Shown: positions 1 through 5,773 of the stretch, in pieces
Position numbering within the stretch: position 1 is the stretch's first letter
Layout of the letters: each line of letters starts with the position of its first letter
Source of the DNA: JBHJHK01 sp050330975
Lineage (GTDB): Bacteria; Pseudomonadota; Gammaproteobacteria; Competibacterales; Competibacteraceae
DNA length: 11,168 nt
Assembly (NCBI GenBank): GCA_050330975.1
Contig: JBHJHK010000068.1
Span: 1-11,168 of the forward strand
Reading direction: 5' to 3'
The notes under the pieces: generated by a model
What the model was told of the DNA's origin: nothing
The model's database searches: none
What the model saw: only the letters and a program-made list of their open reading frames with translations
Position numbers and translations under genes: made by a program

Positions 1-210
1 AGCACAATCCCAAACAGCCTCATGTCTCCGTCGCCCGGCAACTGGCGGCACGAAAAACTCAGACCAAATAGTGAACATCCTTACACGTTTAAATCACTGC
101 CCTTCGGGCTCTATACTTGGGGTATCGCGGTGGTCAACCGCGACAACAATCTCCAGAATTCGACCGCCCCAAGGGCAGTCAGCCCATCAACAGCCTGCGG
201 AAGGAAGCCA
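1..210 (+). promoter_or_regulatory. Leader region upstream of the BLUF gene, with a 7-bp dyad
   Basis: No credible gene lies here. The frame of the BLUF gene stays open back to an ATG at 22, but that extension has no family resemblance. A -10-like TATACT is at 112-117 with no convincing -35 box. A perfect 7-bp dyad (TCGCGGT at 125-131, ACCGCGA at 137-143, 5-nt loop) lies between the -10-like box and the start codon. It would be in the 5' untranslated RNA if that promoter is used, and could be an operator or an RNA stem. A strong SD (GGAAGGA, 199-205) sits five bases before the ATG at 211. Confidence 0.3.
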
Positions 211-735
211 ATGGCCATTTACCAACTTGTCTACGCCAGTCAACCCACCACCCTGCTGCGCCCCCGCCAGATTGGCGCCATCCTCAGCGAAGCGGTGGCC
301 AACAATCAGCAGATCGACGTCACCGGTATGTTGCTGGTGGGCAAGAGTTATTTCTTTCAATGTCTCGAGGGTGAGGAAAAAACCGTAGAGGCCCTCTACG
401 CCAAGATCGCCCAAGACTCTCGCCACCGGGAGGTCATCCGACTCCACAGCGGCAATGCCAAGGAACGACTGTTTCGGGAATGGTCCATGAAGCTATTTCC
501 CTCGGTGGACTTGGAGCGCCAACTGGCCGCCAAAATCGACGAGTCCCACTTTATCCCCGCCCAGTTGACCCAAGGTCAAGTGGAGCGCGTCCTCCACCAC
601 ATCAGCACCAATCGAGAAGCCGTCGCCGCCATGGCCAGCCGCCAGCCCAAGATGGTGACGGCGCCGCCCACCTTTTGGCATCGTCTCCAGCGCTGGCTGA
701 CCTTTAGCACCCAGCGAGTCGAAAGCCCCGCCTGA
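211..735 (+). CDS. BLUF-domain blue-light photoreceptor, short single-domain type
   Basis: This 174-residue protein carries a BLUF domain (FAD-binding blue-light sensor) over about residues 2-95. Counted from the ATG at 211, the functional residues fall where they do in cyanobacterial Slr1694/PixD: Tyr8 and Gln50 (the photoactive pair), Asn32 (flavin contact), and Trp91 and Met93 in the WSM motif. The FFQCLEG and D-x-RH motifs are also present. This match and the SD at 199-205 fix the start; the upstream in-frame ATG at 22 is rejected. The C-terminal 80 residues hold a predicted helical stretch and a basic, Trp-rich tail (about 150-168), with no EAL, GGDEF or other output domain. It is therefore probably a short BLUF protein signalling through a partner protein. 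It is convergent with the zinc-ribbon gene, and no partner is obvious nearby. Confidence 0.93.
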   Translation: MAIYQLVYASQPTTLLRPRQIGAILSEAVANNQQIDVTGMLLVGKSYFFQCLEGEEKTVEALYAKIAQDSRHREVIRLHSGNAKERLFREWSMKLFPSVDLERQLAAKIDESHFIPAQLTQGQVERVLHHISTNREAVAAMASRQPKMVTAPPTFWHRLQRWLTFSTQRVESPA

Positions 736-750
736 GGGTGTCACAGACGG

Positions 751-775
751 TGGCCCGGTCGCGGCAGCCGGGCCA
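751..775. terminator. Hairpin between convergent genes, possible bidirectional terminator
   Basis: A perfect 8-bp GC-rich inverted repeat (TGGCCCGG at 751-758, CCGGGCCA at 768-775, 9-nt loop) lies in the 58-bp gap between the stop of the BLUF gene (735) and the stop of the zinc-ribbon gene (794). Position and stem strength suit a terminator for both strands. Neither side has a U-tract, so it is not a classical intrinsic terminator. Confidence 0.4.
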
Positions 776-793
776 TTGGGACCCAAGGGCCCA

Positions 794-985
794 TCAGTGG
801 CGCTTTTTACTCTTCCAGGTGCCGCCGTAACTGTAGTGGGGACTGTCGGCGACTGTGTTGCGACAGGCAGGACAGGCAAAGAGCCAGTCCCCGTCCTCTC
901 GGTAGCGGATGCGGTACAAGGTGTCATTGGCCTGGCCACACAAGCCACAGGGCTTGGTGCGCACCCGTTTGGGTTTGGGGTTCAC
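794..985 (-). CDS. Small zinc-ribbon protein ending in YGGTWK
   Basis: A 63-residue protein starting with GTG at 985. It has two Cys pairs, C13-x2-C16 (in KPCGLCG) and C38-x2-C41 (in ACPAC), which form a four-Cys zinc-ribbon signature. A basic N-terminus and the C-terminal YGGTWKSKKRH complete the pattern. I recognise this as a small uncharacterised family with the conserved end 'Y-x-YGGTWK-x-KK', seen in gammaproteobacteria. Its biochemical role is unknown to me; nucleic-acid or protein binding is plausible for a small basic zinc ribbon. The GTG overlaps the TGA of the upstream nucleotidyltransferase-like gene (GTGA, 982-985), so translation is probably coupled. The G-rich end of the upstream gene (GGGGGGGATGG) can act as the SD. 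The same frame is open further upstream, to 1276, but that part is antisense-like filler inside the other gene. Confidence 0.82.
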   Translation of the reverse strand: MNPKPKRVRTKPCGLCGQANDTLYRIRYREDGDWLFACPACRNTVADSPHYSYGGTWKSKKRH

Positions 986-2001
986 GTTCCATCCCCCCCC
1001 GTGGTAGACCAACGGCCAAATCGCCCCTGGATCCAGGCCTCCAGCTGGGCTTCGCTCTGGCTGTCCACCCAAGTCAGCAATGCCCGTTGGTCGGCGAATT
1101 CTCCCTGGAGGCTGGCCATAAACCGACCCAGTGCCGGGCCCTGGAGACCGGTGAGGGCTTGGATGCGCTGGCCGCCAAAGCGGCGGCGGGCGCGCTGCTG
1201 GCGCTCCAAGTCCCCCACGAGCTGCCCGTGGCGGGCCGCTAACCCCGGCACCCCAGCAAAGGCCCGTTGCAACCACACCCCCTTGTCGGCGGGATGGTCA
1301 AATCGGGGCAAGGTGGGCCCCTGGGCCTCGCACCAGGTCAAAAATTGCCGGTAGCTGGGCCGCTTGCGGCTCCGCACCCGACCGCGATGATTGACCTGGT
1401 CGGTCAAAAACAACTGGGGGTGAAAATACGGCGTGGCGGCGGCAAAGGCAAACACCTCTTCCAGGGTGGCAAACCCCTGGCACCAGCGAGGGTAGTCGTA
1501 CCCCCCGAGGGCCAGGGCAGTGGCGAAGTCCCGGGTGACCAGCAACTCCACTTGAACGTGATCGTGGGCGTCCCTGAGGGGCCAAAACAGTCCCCGGTGG
1601 CCGAACTTAAACCCCATCTTGTGAAACAACCGCCCCATGAGATTGCCCAGGTCGTTGTAGGAAAAATAACCCATACTGAAGGCGAAGTGCTCGGCGGGGG
1701 TGGGGATGAGGTCCACCTGGAGATCCATCACGTCCAAACTCACCACCTCGTTGCGCACCACCTCCCGGGACTGGAAGGCCTTGGCTGCGGCGTCGACCCA
1801 GTCCAAAGGCAGAGGATCCGCCTCCAGCAACACATCCATGTCGCCGAAGTCGGCCTTGGCGGCGTAGGCAGGGATCAACGCGGCCCGGGCGGCGGGAAAT
1901 AGCTCCCCCAGGGTCGGGGCGACCCGCTCCCGCCACAACGCCAGGTATTCGTCCTTGGCATAGCGGCGGGTGGGGACAGTTTTGAGGGCATTGCCGCCCA
2001 T
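982..2001 (-). CDS. Nucleotidyltransferase-like protein of unknown substrate
   Basis: A 339-residue protein. Residues 52-60 read DFGDMDVLL (Gly54, Asp55, Asp57) and residues 96-100 read VDLIP (Asp97). This G-D-x-D plus a later carboxylate between hydrophobic residues resembles the metal-binding triad of the polymerase-beta nucleotidyltransferase fold. A conserved-looking segment, FSYNDLGNLMGRLFHKMGFK (113-132), follows. The C-terminal half has a His-rich patch and a basic helical region (about 255-285) that might bind nucleic acid. The substrate is not evident, and the family call rests on motifs only. The ATG at 2001 is chosen because AGGAG lies seven bases upstream. The longer frames from 2061 and 2124 lack an SD, and the latter would overlap the divergent gene. 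It is probably co-transcribed with the zinc-ribbon gene, so the two products may act together. Confidence 0.75.
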   Translation of the reverse strand: MGGNALKTVPTRRYAKDEYLALWRERVAPTLGELFPAARAALIPAYAAKADFGDMDVLLEADPLPLDWVDAAAKAFQSREVVRNEVVSLDVMDLQVDLIPTPAEHFAFSMGYFSYNDLGNLMGRLFHKMGFKFGHRGLFWPLRDAHDHVQVELLVTRDFATALALGGYDYPRWCQGFATLEEVFAFAAATPYFHPQLFLTDQVNHRGRVRSRKRPSYRQFLTWCEAQGPTLPRFDHPADKGVWLQRAFAGVPGLAARHGQLVGDLERQQRARRRFGGQRIQALTGLQGPALGRFMASLQGEFADQRALLTWVDSQSEAQLEAWIQGRFGRWSTTGGDGT

Positions 2002-2046
2002 GGCAGCACTCCTGGATGACTCGGATTTCTGTTCTCGGGGTTGGGA

Positions 2047-2064
2047 TCTATGCTTGTCCATAGA
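2047..2064. promoter_or_regulatory. Dyad in the divergent intergenic region
   Basis: A perfect 6-bp inverted repeat (TCTATG at 2047-2052, CATAGA at 2059-2064, 6-nt spacer) lies in the 91-bp gap between the divergent starts at 2001 (-) and 2093 (+). The position would suit an operator acting on both genes. No clear sigma-70 boxes were seen beside it, so the call is weak. Confidence 0.28.
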
Positions 2065-2092
2065 CCCACCATTGGATGCGAGGTAATCGTTT

Positions 2093-2497
2093 ATGGCAGA
2101 GGCCACCACTCGGCGAATCTTCATCTGCGGCTCGGCGTTGAGGGGTCAACCCGACCACGGCAACCTCCAGGGAGCGCGGCTGTTGCAGCCCATCGCCACC
2201 GCCCCCAAGTACCGACTCCACGCCGTGGGCGACGGCTGGCACCCGGGGATCTACCAGACCATTGCCGATGGCATCAGCATCCCCGGAGAATTGTACGAAC
2301 TCAGGGAGGACCAATACCAACACCTGGCGGCCACCGAGCCCCCCAACATGTACCCCGCCGAGGTGGAGCTGGCAGACGGCACCACCGCCACGGCCTTCCT
2401 CTATCCCAAGGCCCTCATCGACCAGCACGGCTGGCCGGACATTTCCCACCACGGGGGCTGGGCCAACTACAAGCGGGCCAGCCAGGGGGAGGGGTAG
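2093..2497 (+). CDS. Gamma-glutamylcyclotransferase-like (AIG2/GGCT fold) protein
   Basis: A 134-residue single-domain protein of the GGCT-like superfamily, related to the domain found at the C-terminus of allophanate hydrolases. Visible signs are GSALRGQP (residues 13-20, the substrate loop near the N-terminus), the strand ISIPGELYEL (61-70), and Glu82 in TEPPNMYPAEVEL, at the place of the catalytic acid in cyclotransferases. The segment GWPDISHHGGWANYK near the end matches what I recall of the bacterial allophanate-hydrolase-related group. Known relatives release 5-oxoproline from gamma-glutamyl compounds, but many members have no assigned substrate, so the reaction is not established here. 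The start ATG has GAGG (2080-2083) nine bases upstream. The phosphofructokinase gene follows 85 bp downstream on the same strand and may share the transcript. Confidence 0.78.
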   Translation: MAEATTRRIFICGSALRGQPDHGNLQGARLLQPIATAPKYRLHAVGDGWHPGIYQTIADGISIPGELYELREDQYQHLAATEPPNMYPAEVELADGTTATAFLYPKALIDQHGWPDISHHGGWANYKRASQGEG

Positions 2498-2563
2498 CCC
2501 TTCCCGGTGGGTGGTCGGCGATGGTCGTCCAACACCCGGCGCTGCAACCCTCCCGTCCAGCAG

Positions 2564-2582
2564 CTCCCAGGGGGAGAGCTCC
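2564..2582 (+). promoter_or_regulatory. Ribosome-binding site of the phosphofructokinase gene inside a small hairpin
   Basis: The SD GGGGAG (2571-2576) is six bases before the ATG at 2583. Its GGGAG (2572-2576) can pair with CTCCC (2564-2568) across a 3-nt loop, and an alternative AGCTC/GAGCT stem (2562-2566 with 2576-2580) is also possible. Either would partly hide the SD in the RNA. The SD decides this start. The frame is open upstream to 2262, but that region is covered by the cyclotransferase-like gene in another frame. Confidence 0.4.
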
Positions 2583-3677
2583 ATGTCTTCGATTCGCTCC
2601 ATCGGCGTTTTGACCAGCGGCGGCGACTGCGCCGGTCTCAACGCCGTAATCCGCGCCGTCACCGCCCGGGCCATCCGCCGCTACGGCTGGCGGGTCACAG
2701 GGGTCATCGACGGCACCTTGGGCCTATCAGAGCGGCCCCTGCGCCACGTGCCCTTGACCCTCGACACCTTCAACGGCGACGTGCTGCGCATGGGGGGCAC
2801 CATGCTCGGCACGGTGAACAAGGGCGACCCATTCCACAGCCCCCTCCCCGACGGCGGGGTCCAGGACCGGTCGCTGGACTTCATCGCCGGGGCCCGGGAG
2901 TTGGGCCTAGACGCCCTAGTGGCCATCGGTGGCGACGGCTCGATGAACATCGTCAGCCGCCTCTGTGCCCGGGGAAACGTCCCCATGGTGGGCATTCCCA
3001 AGACCATCGACAACGACGTGGCCTGTACCGAACACGCCGTGGGCTTTTCCACCGCCGTCGCGGTGTGCGTCGAGGCCTTGGACCGCCTCCACTCCACGGC
3101 GGCCTCCCACCGCCGGGCGATGATTTTGGAGGTCATGGGCCGCGACGCCGGCCACATCGCCCTGGAAAGTGCCATCGCCGGCGGCGCCGATGTGTGTTTG
3201 GTACCGGAGATCCCCTACACGCTTCAAGGCGTCATCCGCCGCCTGTGGACGATTCACGACGAACGGCGGCGCCACGCATTGGTGGTGGTGGCCGAGGGGG
3301 TCGCCACCCCCGACGGCCAGAGCATCCGCCAGTTGCAGTCCCAAGGGGAAAGCCGCTACGGCGGCATCGGCGCTTGGCTGGCCAAGGCCCTGGAAGACCA
3401 CCTGGGGAGCATGGAGATCCGGGTCACCGTGCTAGGCCACGTCCAGCGGGGGGGTACCCCCACCTGGCGGGACCGGGTCATCGCCTCGGCCTACGGCGTC
3501 AAAGCCGTGGATCTCCTGGCGGCAGGCCAGTTCGACCACATGGTGGCCTGGCGGGACCGCGGCGTGGTGGCCGTCCCCCTCCAGGAGGTGGTGGCCCGGG
3601 GCACCCGCACGTTGGACCCCCAGGGCACCCTGGTGGGCACGGCCCGGGGTCTGGGGATCTACTTGGGGGAGGAGTAA
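2583..3677 (+). CDS. pfkA: 6-phosphofructokinase, group III (mixed-substrate) type
   Basis: A 364-residue phosphofructokinase that phosphorylates fructose 6-phosphate to fructose 1,6-bisphosphate in glycolysis. Motifs in order: SGGDCAGLNAVIR (12-24, nucleotide loop), IGGDGS (115-120), PKTIDND (139-145) with catalytic Asp143, MGRDAGHIAL (185-194, sugar phosphate binding), PEIP (208-211) and LGHVQRGGTPTWRDR near the C-terminus. Gly119 sits where E. coli PfkA has Gly104 (typical of ATP enzymes; PPi enzymes have Asp). Lys140 replaces E. coli Gly124 and is typical of PPi enzymes. The Gly/Lys pair is characteristic of group III 'mixed' enzymes, where Gly usually indicates ATP, so ATP is the likelier donor. 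The length is near the family norm. It may share a transcript with the cyclotransferase-like gene 85 bp upstream. Confidence 0.93.
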   Translation: MSSIRSIGVLTSGGDCAGLNAVIRAVTARAIRRYGWRVTGVIDGTLGLSERPLRHVPLTLDTFNGDVLRMGGTMLGTVNKGDPFHSPLPDGGVQDRSLDFIAGARELGLDALVAIGGDGSMNIVSRLCARGNVPMVGIPKTIDNDVACTEHAVGFSTAVAVCVEALDRLHSTAASHRRAMILEVMGRDAGHIALESAIAGGADVCLVPEIPYTLQGVIRRLWTIHDERRRHALVVVAEGVATPDGQSIRQLQSQGESRYGGIGAWLAKALEDHLGSMEIRVTVLGHVQRGGTPTWRDRVIASAYGVKAVDLLAAGQFDHMVAWRDRGVVAVPLQEVVARGTRTLDPQGTLVGTARGLGIYLGEE

Positions 3678-3731
3678 CCCCCAGGAGTTCGCTTTAAACT
3701 GAGACCATGGAGCGGTGGGCAACCATGGGGC

Positions 3732-3944
3732 TCATGGGGCGAGCGGGGTGTAGCTGGCTCGATCCAGGCGGTAGACACAGCACTCGTCCGCGCCAAAGCG
3801 ACGGACCTCGACCAACCGAAAACCCAGTCGCTCGTAGAAGCGATGGGCACAGACATTGCTTACCAGTGGATCGACCAGGGCGGCGGAGACGGCGGGGTTT
3901 GCAAAGCACCGCGCTAGGGCCAGATGGCATTTCCATTTGCTCAT
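3732..3944 (-). pseudogene. C-terminal half of a GNAT N-acetyltransferase, 5' part lost
   Basis: The 70-codon frame reads as the C-terminal half of a GNAT acetyltransferase of the AAC(6')-like type: VDPLVSNVCAHRFYERLGFR (about 24-43) is the motif B helix and the following strand, then RRFGADECCVYRLDR. Full GNAT proteins are usually 140-180 residues. The motif A acetyl-CoA pyrophosphate loop (Q/R-x-x-G-x-G/A) is absent, so the fragment should be inactive alone. GNAT-like sequence begins near residue 8 (about base 3920). The preceding codons (MSKWKCH) are AT-rich and belong to the neighbouring island. The ATG overlaps the TGA of the C58 protease gene (ATGA, 3941-3944), so the fragment might still be translated. 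It is best explained as a gene cut by insertion of the AT-rich segment; no 5' half was recognised up to 4761. Confidence 0.72.
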
Positions 3945-4579
3945 TTTCTCTTGAATTTTGTGACCTTCAAGTCATATCTATAGCTACTCCGCCAGTAGGC
4001 GTTACGAATCCGCTGTTGTTTGAAAAAATCTGTAAAAAAACCAGCCATGTTCCCGGCATTCCAAACGCTAACGACACCAAAATTTGGGTCAAAGAACTCT
4101 AGGTTTAGCGTTTTCGAACCAGAAGCCGCCATGGCGTGGCCACCGGTTTCGATAAAAAAAAAGCGCTCTCCCATGGCAGCAGACATCCAGTTAGCCAAGG
4201 TCTTCATATCTTTCTCGTCACTGGTGCTGAGCCCATATTTTTGTTTTATGTCGCCTTCTTTGTCTTTGGCGATGGTCAAACCGCAATTACTTGCGGCCAG
4301 CTCAAGCTTATTGCTTTTCATTTGAACAATTCCGTACAAGCCAGCAGCTTTAAGTGTTGTAGCTTTGTCCTCCCAGGCATTGACATCTTGAAAAAATTTA
4401 TTGTAAGCATTTTTGGCTTTGTATTCCATCCATACAAAAGCGAGCCCCCAGCAAATACCAGAGGGGTTATCAACGGCCTGACTTATAGCAGATGCTTTTT
4501 CCAATAAATTGACCTGGCTAAAATTGACGGTGACATTGCATCGGTTACTTGTTGCGGCAGCGTCGAATTCATTTGGCAT
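3941..4579 (-). CDS. YopT-type (C58 family) cysteine protease domain protein
   Basis: A 212-residue protein that is almost only a papain-like C58 domain. The catalytic triad is visible: Cys43 in GICWGLAFVW, His148 in ETGGHAMAA and Asp164 in EFFDPNFG. These correspond to the Cys/His/Asp motifs of Yersinia YopT and Pseudomonas AvrPphB, secreted proteases that cut host proteins. Similar domains occur in larger bacterial toxins. No signal peptide, membrane segment or carrier domain is present, so the delivery route and target are unknown; effector or toxin function is an inference. No clear SD precedes the ATG at 4579. Base composition differs sharply from the neighbours: 4381-4440 has 17 G/C in 60 by hand count. 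The gene overlaps the GNAT fragment by ATGA. A run of nine T on the coding strand (4154-4162) encodes Phe140-142 just before the catalytic His. No immunity or chaperone gene was recognised beside it. Confidence 0.8.
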   Translation of the reverse strand: MPNEFDAAATSNRCNVTVNFSQVNLLEKASAISQAVDNPSGICWGLAFVWMEYKAKNAYNKFFQDVNAWEDKATTLKAAGLYGIVQMKSNKLELAASNCGLTIAKDKEGDIKQKYGLSTSDEKDMKTLANWMSAAMGERFFFIETGGHAMAASGSKTLNLEFFDPNFGVVSVWNAGNMAGFFTDFFKQQRIRNAYWRSSYRYDLKVTKFKRK

Positions 4580-4761
4580 AGTGAATCTTAATTTGGATTG
4601 AGAGAATGTAACTACTTGGCCAATTCGGGAAAGAATCGCTACGGATTTTTACACCATCGCCCCAGACCAACTGTGCAGTGGAAGATAGACCAACGCCGGA
4701 GCGAGCCACCGGCATGGCCAAAGAGCGATGGAACGTCAGTCCATGGGGTGTGGGTAAAAGC
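4580..4761. other. Gap between the C58 protease gene and the secreted-protein gene
   Basis: No supported gene. Composition rises from AT-rich near 4580-4610 to mixed by about 4690, so the edge of the acquired island probably lies inside this gap. A 48-codon minus-strand frame (4715-4569) runs into the protease start but has no SD and no recognised similarity. No inverted repeats or target-site duplication were found by eye. The promoter of the protease gene should be here, but no convincing -35/-10 pair was seen. Confidence 0.4.
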
Positions 4762-5391
4762 TTACTCCGCCACTGACACCGTCATCGCCGCAACGCGAAA
4801 GCGGTTGGCGATGGGATGAAAGGGTTCATCGTTGGTGATGCGAAACTCCGCACTCGCCTTGGCACCGTCGAAATTCACCGTAACCGCACCCGCTTCCGCC
4901 TGTAGCTCCCCGCTTTGGAGCGACTCGCCGTTGGCCAACAGCCGATAGCGGGTGGGGCCCGCGTCGGCAAAGTGCTCGGTGTCGCGAACGACGCGATCGA
5001 ACACAATACTCTCCAGCACCACTTCGAGGGGAGCGCCATAGCCATCGGTGAAGCTGAGTATCAAGTGCTCACCGTTGTTCACGCGGTTGCCGGAGGTCGT
5101 GCCCTCGCCGGCGGCGTTGCGGTCACCATTGCCCCTTACGCCCAAACCGCCCGGGCCGCGGCGCGAGACTTCCACCGCGCTGCCAAATTCATTCTCGCCG
5201 GTGACCGTGACGACGATATCCGAATTTGTGAAAGTCAATGATTCCCCGAATTCCCGTTGTCTCTCCGCCTCTGCCGGGAAGGGCCGGTCGTTGACAAAAT
5301 CAAACCGAAGGGGTTCGGCCCCTTGGCCGTGCTGACTCCACGGCAATAACACAATCAAAGCCGTTGCGCCGAGGGCTTTCGCGAAGTTCAT
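4762..5391 (-). CDS. Secreted protein of unknown function, PEP-CTERM-like core without an anchor
   Basis: The 209-residue product has a signal peptide: Lys5, a hydrophobic core (ALGATALIVLLPW, 6-18), then a polar stretch with likely cleavage near residue 23-25 (GQGA/EP). The mature part is acidic and probably rich in beta strands. It contains GGLGVRGNGDRN followed by NNGEHLILSF, a pattern I associate with the core of many PEP-CTERM surface proteins. The C-terminus ends in ...TVSVAE, with no PEP motif, hydrophobic helix or basic tail, so no sorting signal is present. It is probably exported by Sec to the periplasm or outside. Two ATGs are possible, at 5397 and 5391. AGGAG (5401-5405 on the minus strand) is three bases from the first and nine from the second, so 5391 is preferred. 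The function is not recognised. Confidence 0.7.
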   Translation of the reverse strand: MNFAKALGATALIVLLPWSQHGQGAEPLRFDFVNDRPFPAEAERQREFGESLTFTNSDIVVTVTGENEFGSAVEVSRRGPGGLGVRGNGDRNAAGEGTTSGNRVNNGEHLILSFTDGYGAPLEVVLESIVFDRVVRDTEHFADAGPTRYRLLANGESLQSGELQAEAGAVTVNFDGAKASAEFRITNDEPFHPIANRFRVAAMTVSVAE

Positions 5392-5421
5392 TTGCATTGT
5401 CTCCTCTCTTTGATGTCACAG

Positions 5422-5440
5422 CAATCAGTCAATCAGTCAA
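5422..5440 (-). repeat. Tandem octamer repeat upstream of the secreted-protein gene
   Basis: CAATCAGT occurs twice head to tail (5422-5437), followed by CAA, about 30 bp upstream of the start codon. On the coding strand this reads as repeated ACTGATTG and includes a -35-like TTGACT, without a good -10 at the right distance. AT-rich sequence (5441-5480) lies just upstream. It may be a regulator site or chance slippage. Confidence 0.35.
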
Positions 5441-5519
5441 ACAATAAAACTATTTTAAACATCAACCCGATTAACACTATAAACGACAATCGACAAGGCT
5501 CAAAATGGGAGAAGCCGCA

Positions 5520-5632
5520 CCACCGGCCCCACTCACCGGTGGATCCCAGATAGCCCCAACCCCGAAAAAATTGGGGCGCAAGCATCCATCCCACCTTACC
5601 CCGACCGAGACTGTAAAGCTCCCTCGGAGCTT
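5520..5632. repeat. Cluster of three short inverted repeats in a gene-free stretch
   Basis: Within the 382-bp gene-free stretch 5392-5773, three perfect 7-bp dyads follow one another: CCACCGG/CCGGTGG (5520-5526, 5536-5542), GCCCCAA/TTGGGGC (5553-5559, 5571-5577) and AAGCTCC/GGAGCTT (5616-5622, 5626-5632). None has a U-tract in terminator position. Short open frames here carry no recognisable protein. With the hairpin at 5652-5683 they look like part of a non-coding repetitive element. Confidence 0.4.
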
Positions 5633-5651
5633 CTGCCACCCGACCAAGTCA

Positions 5652-5683
5652 CCCCTCTCCCGCGCCGTGGCGTGGGAGAGGGG
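5652..5683. repeat. REP-like palindrome (CCCCTCTCCC/GGGAGAGGGG)
   Basis: A perfect 10-bp stem (5652-5661 with 5674-5683) encloses a 12-nt centre, GCGCCGTGGCGT, which is itself nearly self-complementary. The whole 32 nt can therefore fold into one long hairpin. The flank GGGTGAGGGCTGCC (5687-5700) and the CCCTCTCCC/GGGAGAGGG core match a dispersed palindrome common between genes of GC-rich proteobacteria. It lies about 90 bp past the end of the methyltransferase operon and may help end or stabilise that transcript. No transposase is nearby. Confidence 0.6.
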
Positions 5684-5773
5684 CCGGGGTGAGGGCTGCC
5701 AAAAACGACCCTCAACTCGGAACACGGCAGGGTTTTGCGGCAGATCCCCAAGCATCGAGGATAACCTTGCGAC

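Noticed and set aside
1267..1902. 211-codon plus-strand frame
   Set aside because: Antisense to the nucleotidyltransferase-like gene, low-complexity Gly/Val/His composition and no SD.
2262..2582. N-terminal extension of the phosphofructokinase
   Set aside because: Ser/Pro/Arg-rich, overlaps the cyclotransferase-like gene in another frame, and the true start has its own SD and matches the family N-terminus.
2507..3697. 396-codon plus-strand frame rich in Arg, Gly and Pro
   Set aside because: It is a shifted frame of the phosphofructokinase gene, with composition typical of GC-rich shadow frames.
3678..3731. Possible terminator between the phosphofructokinase gene and the GNAT fragment
   Set aside because: Only short CCATGG palindromes and no stem with a U-tract; not enough support.
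4569..4715. 48-codon minus-strand frame leading into the C58 protease gene
   Set aside because: No SD, no recognisable similarity, and it crosses the composition boundary; possibly a chance frame.
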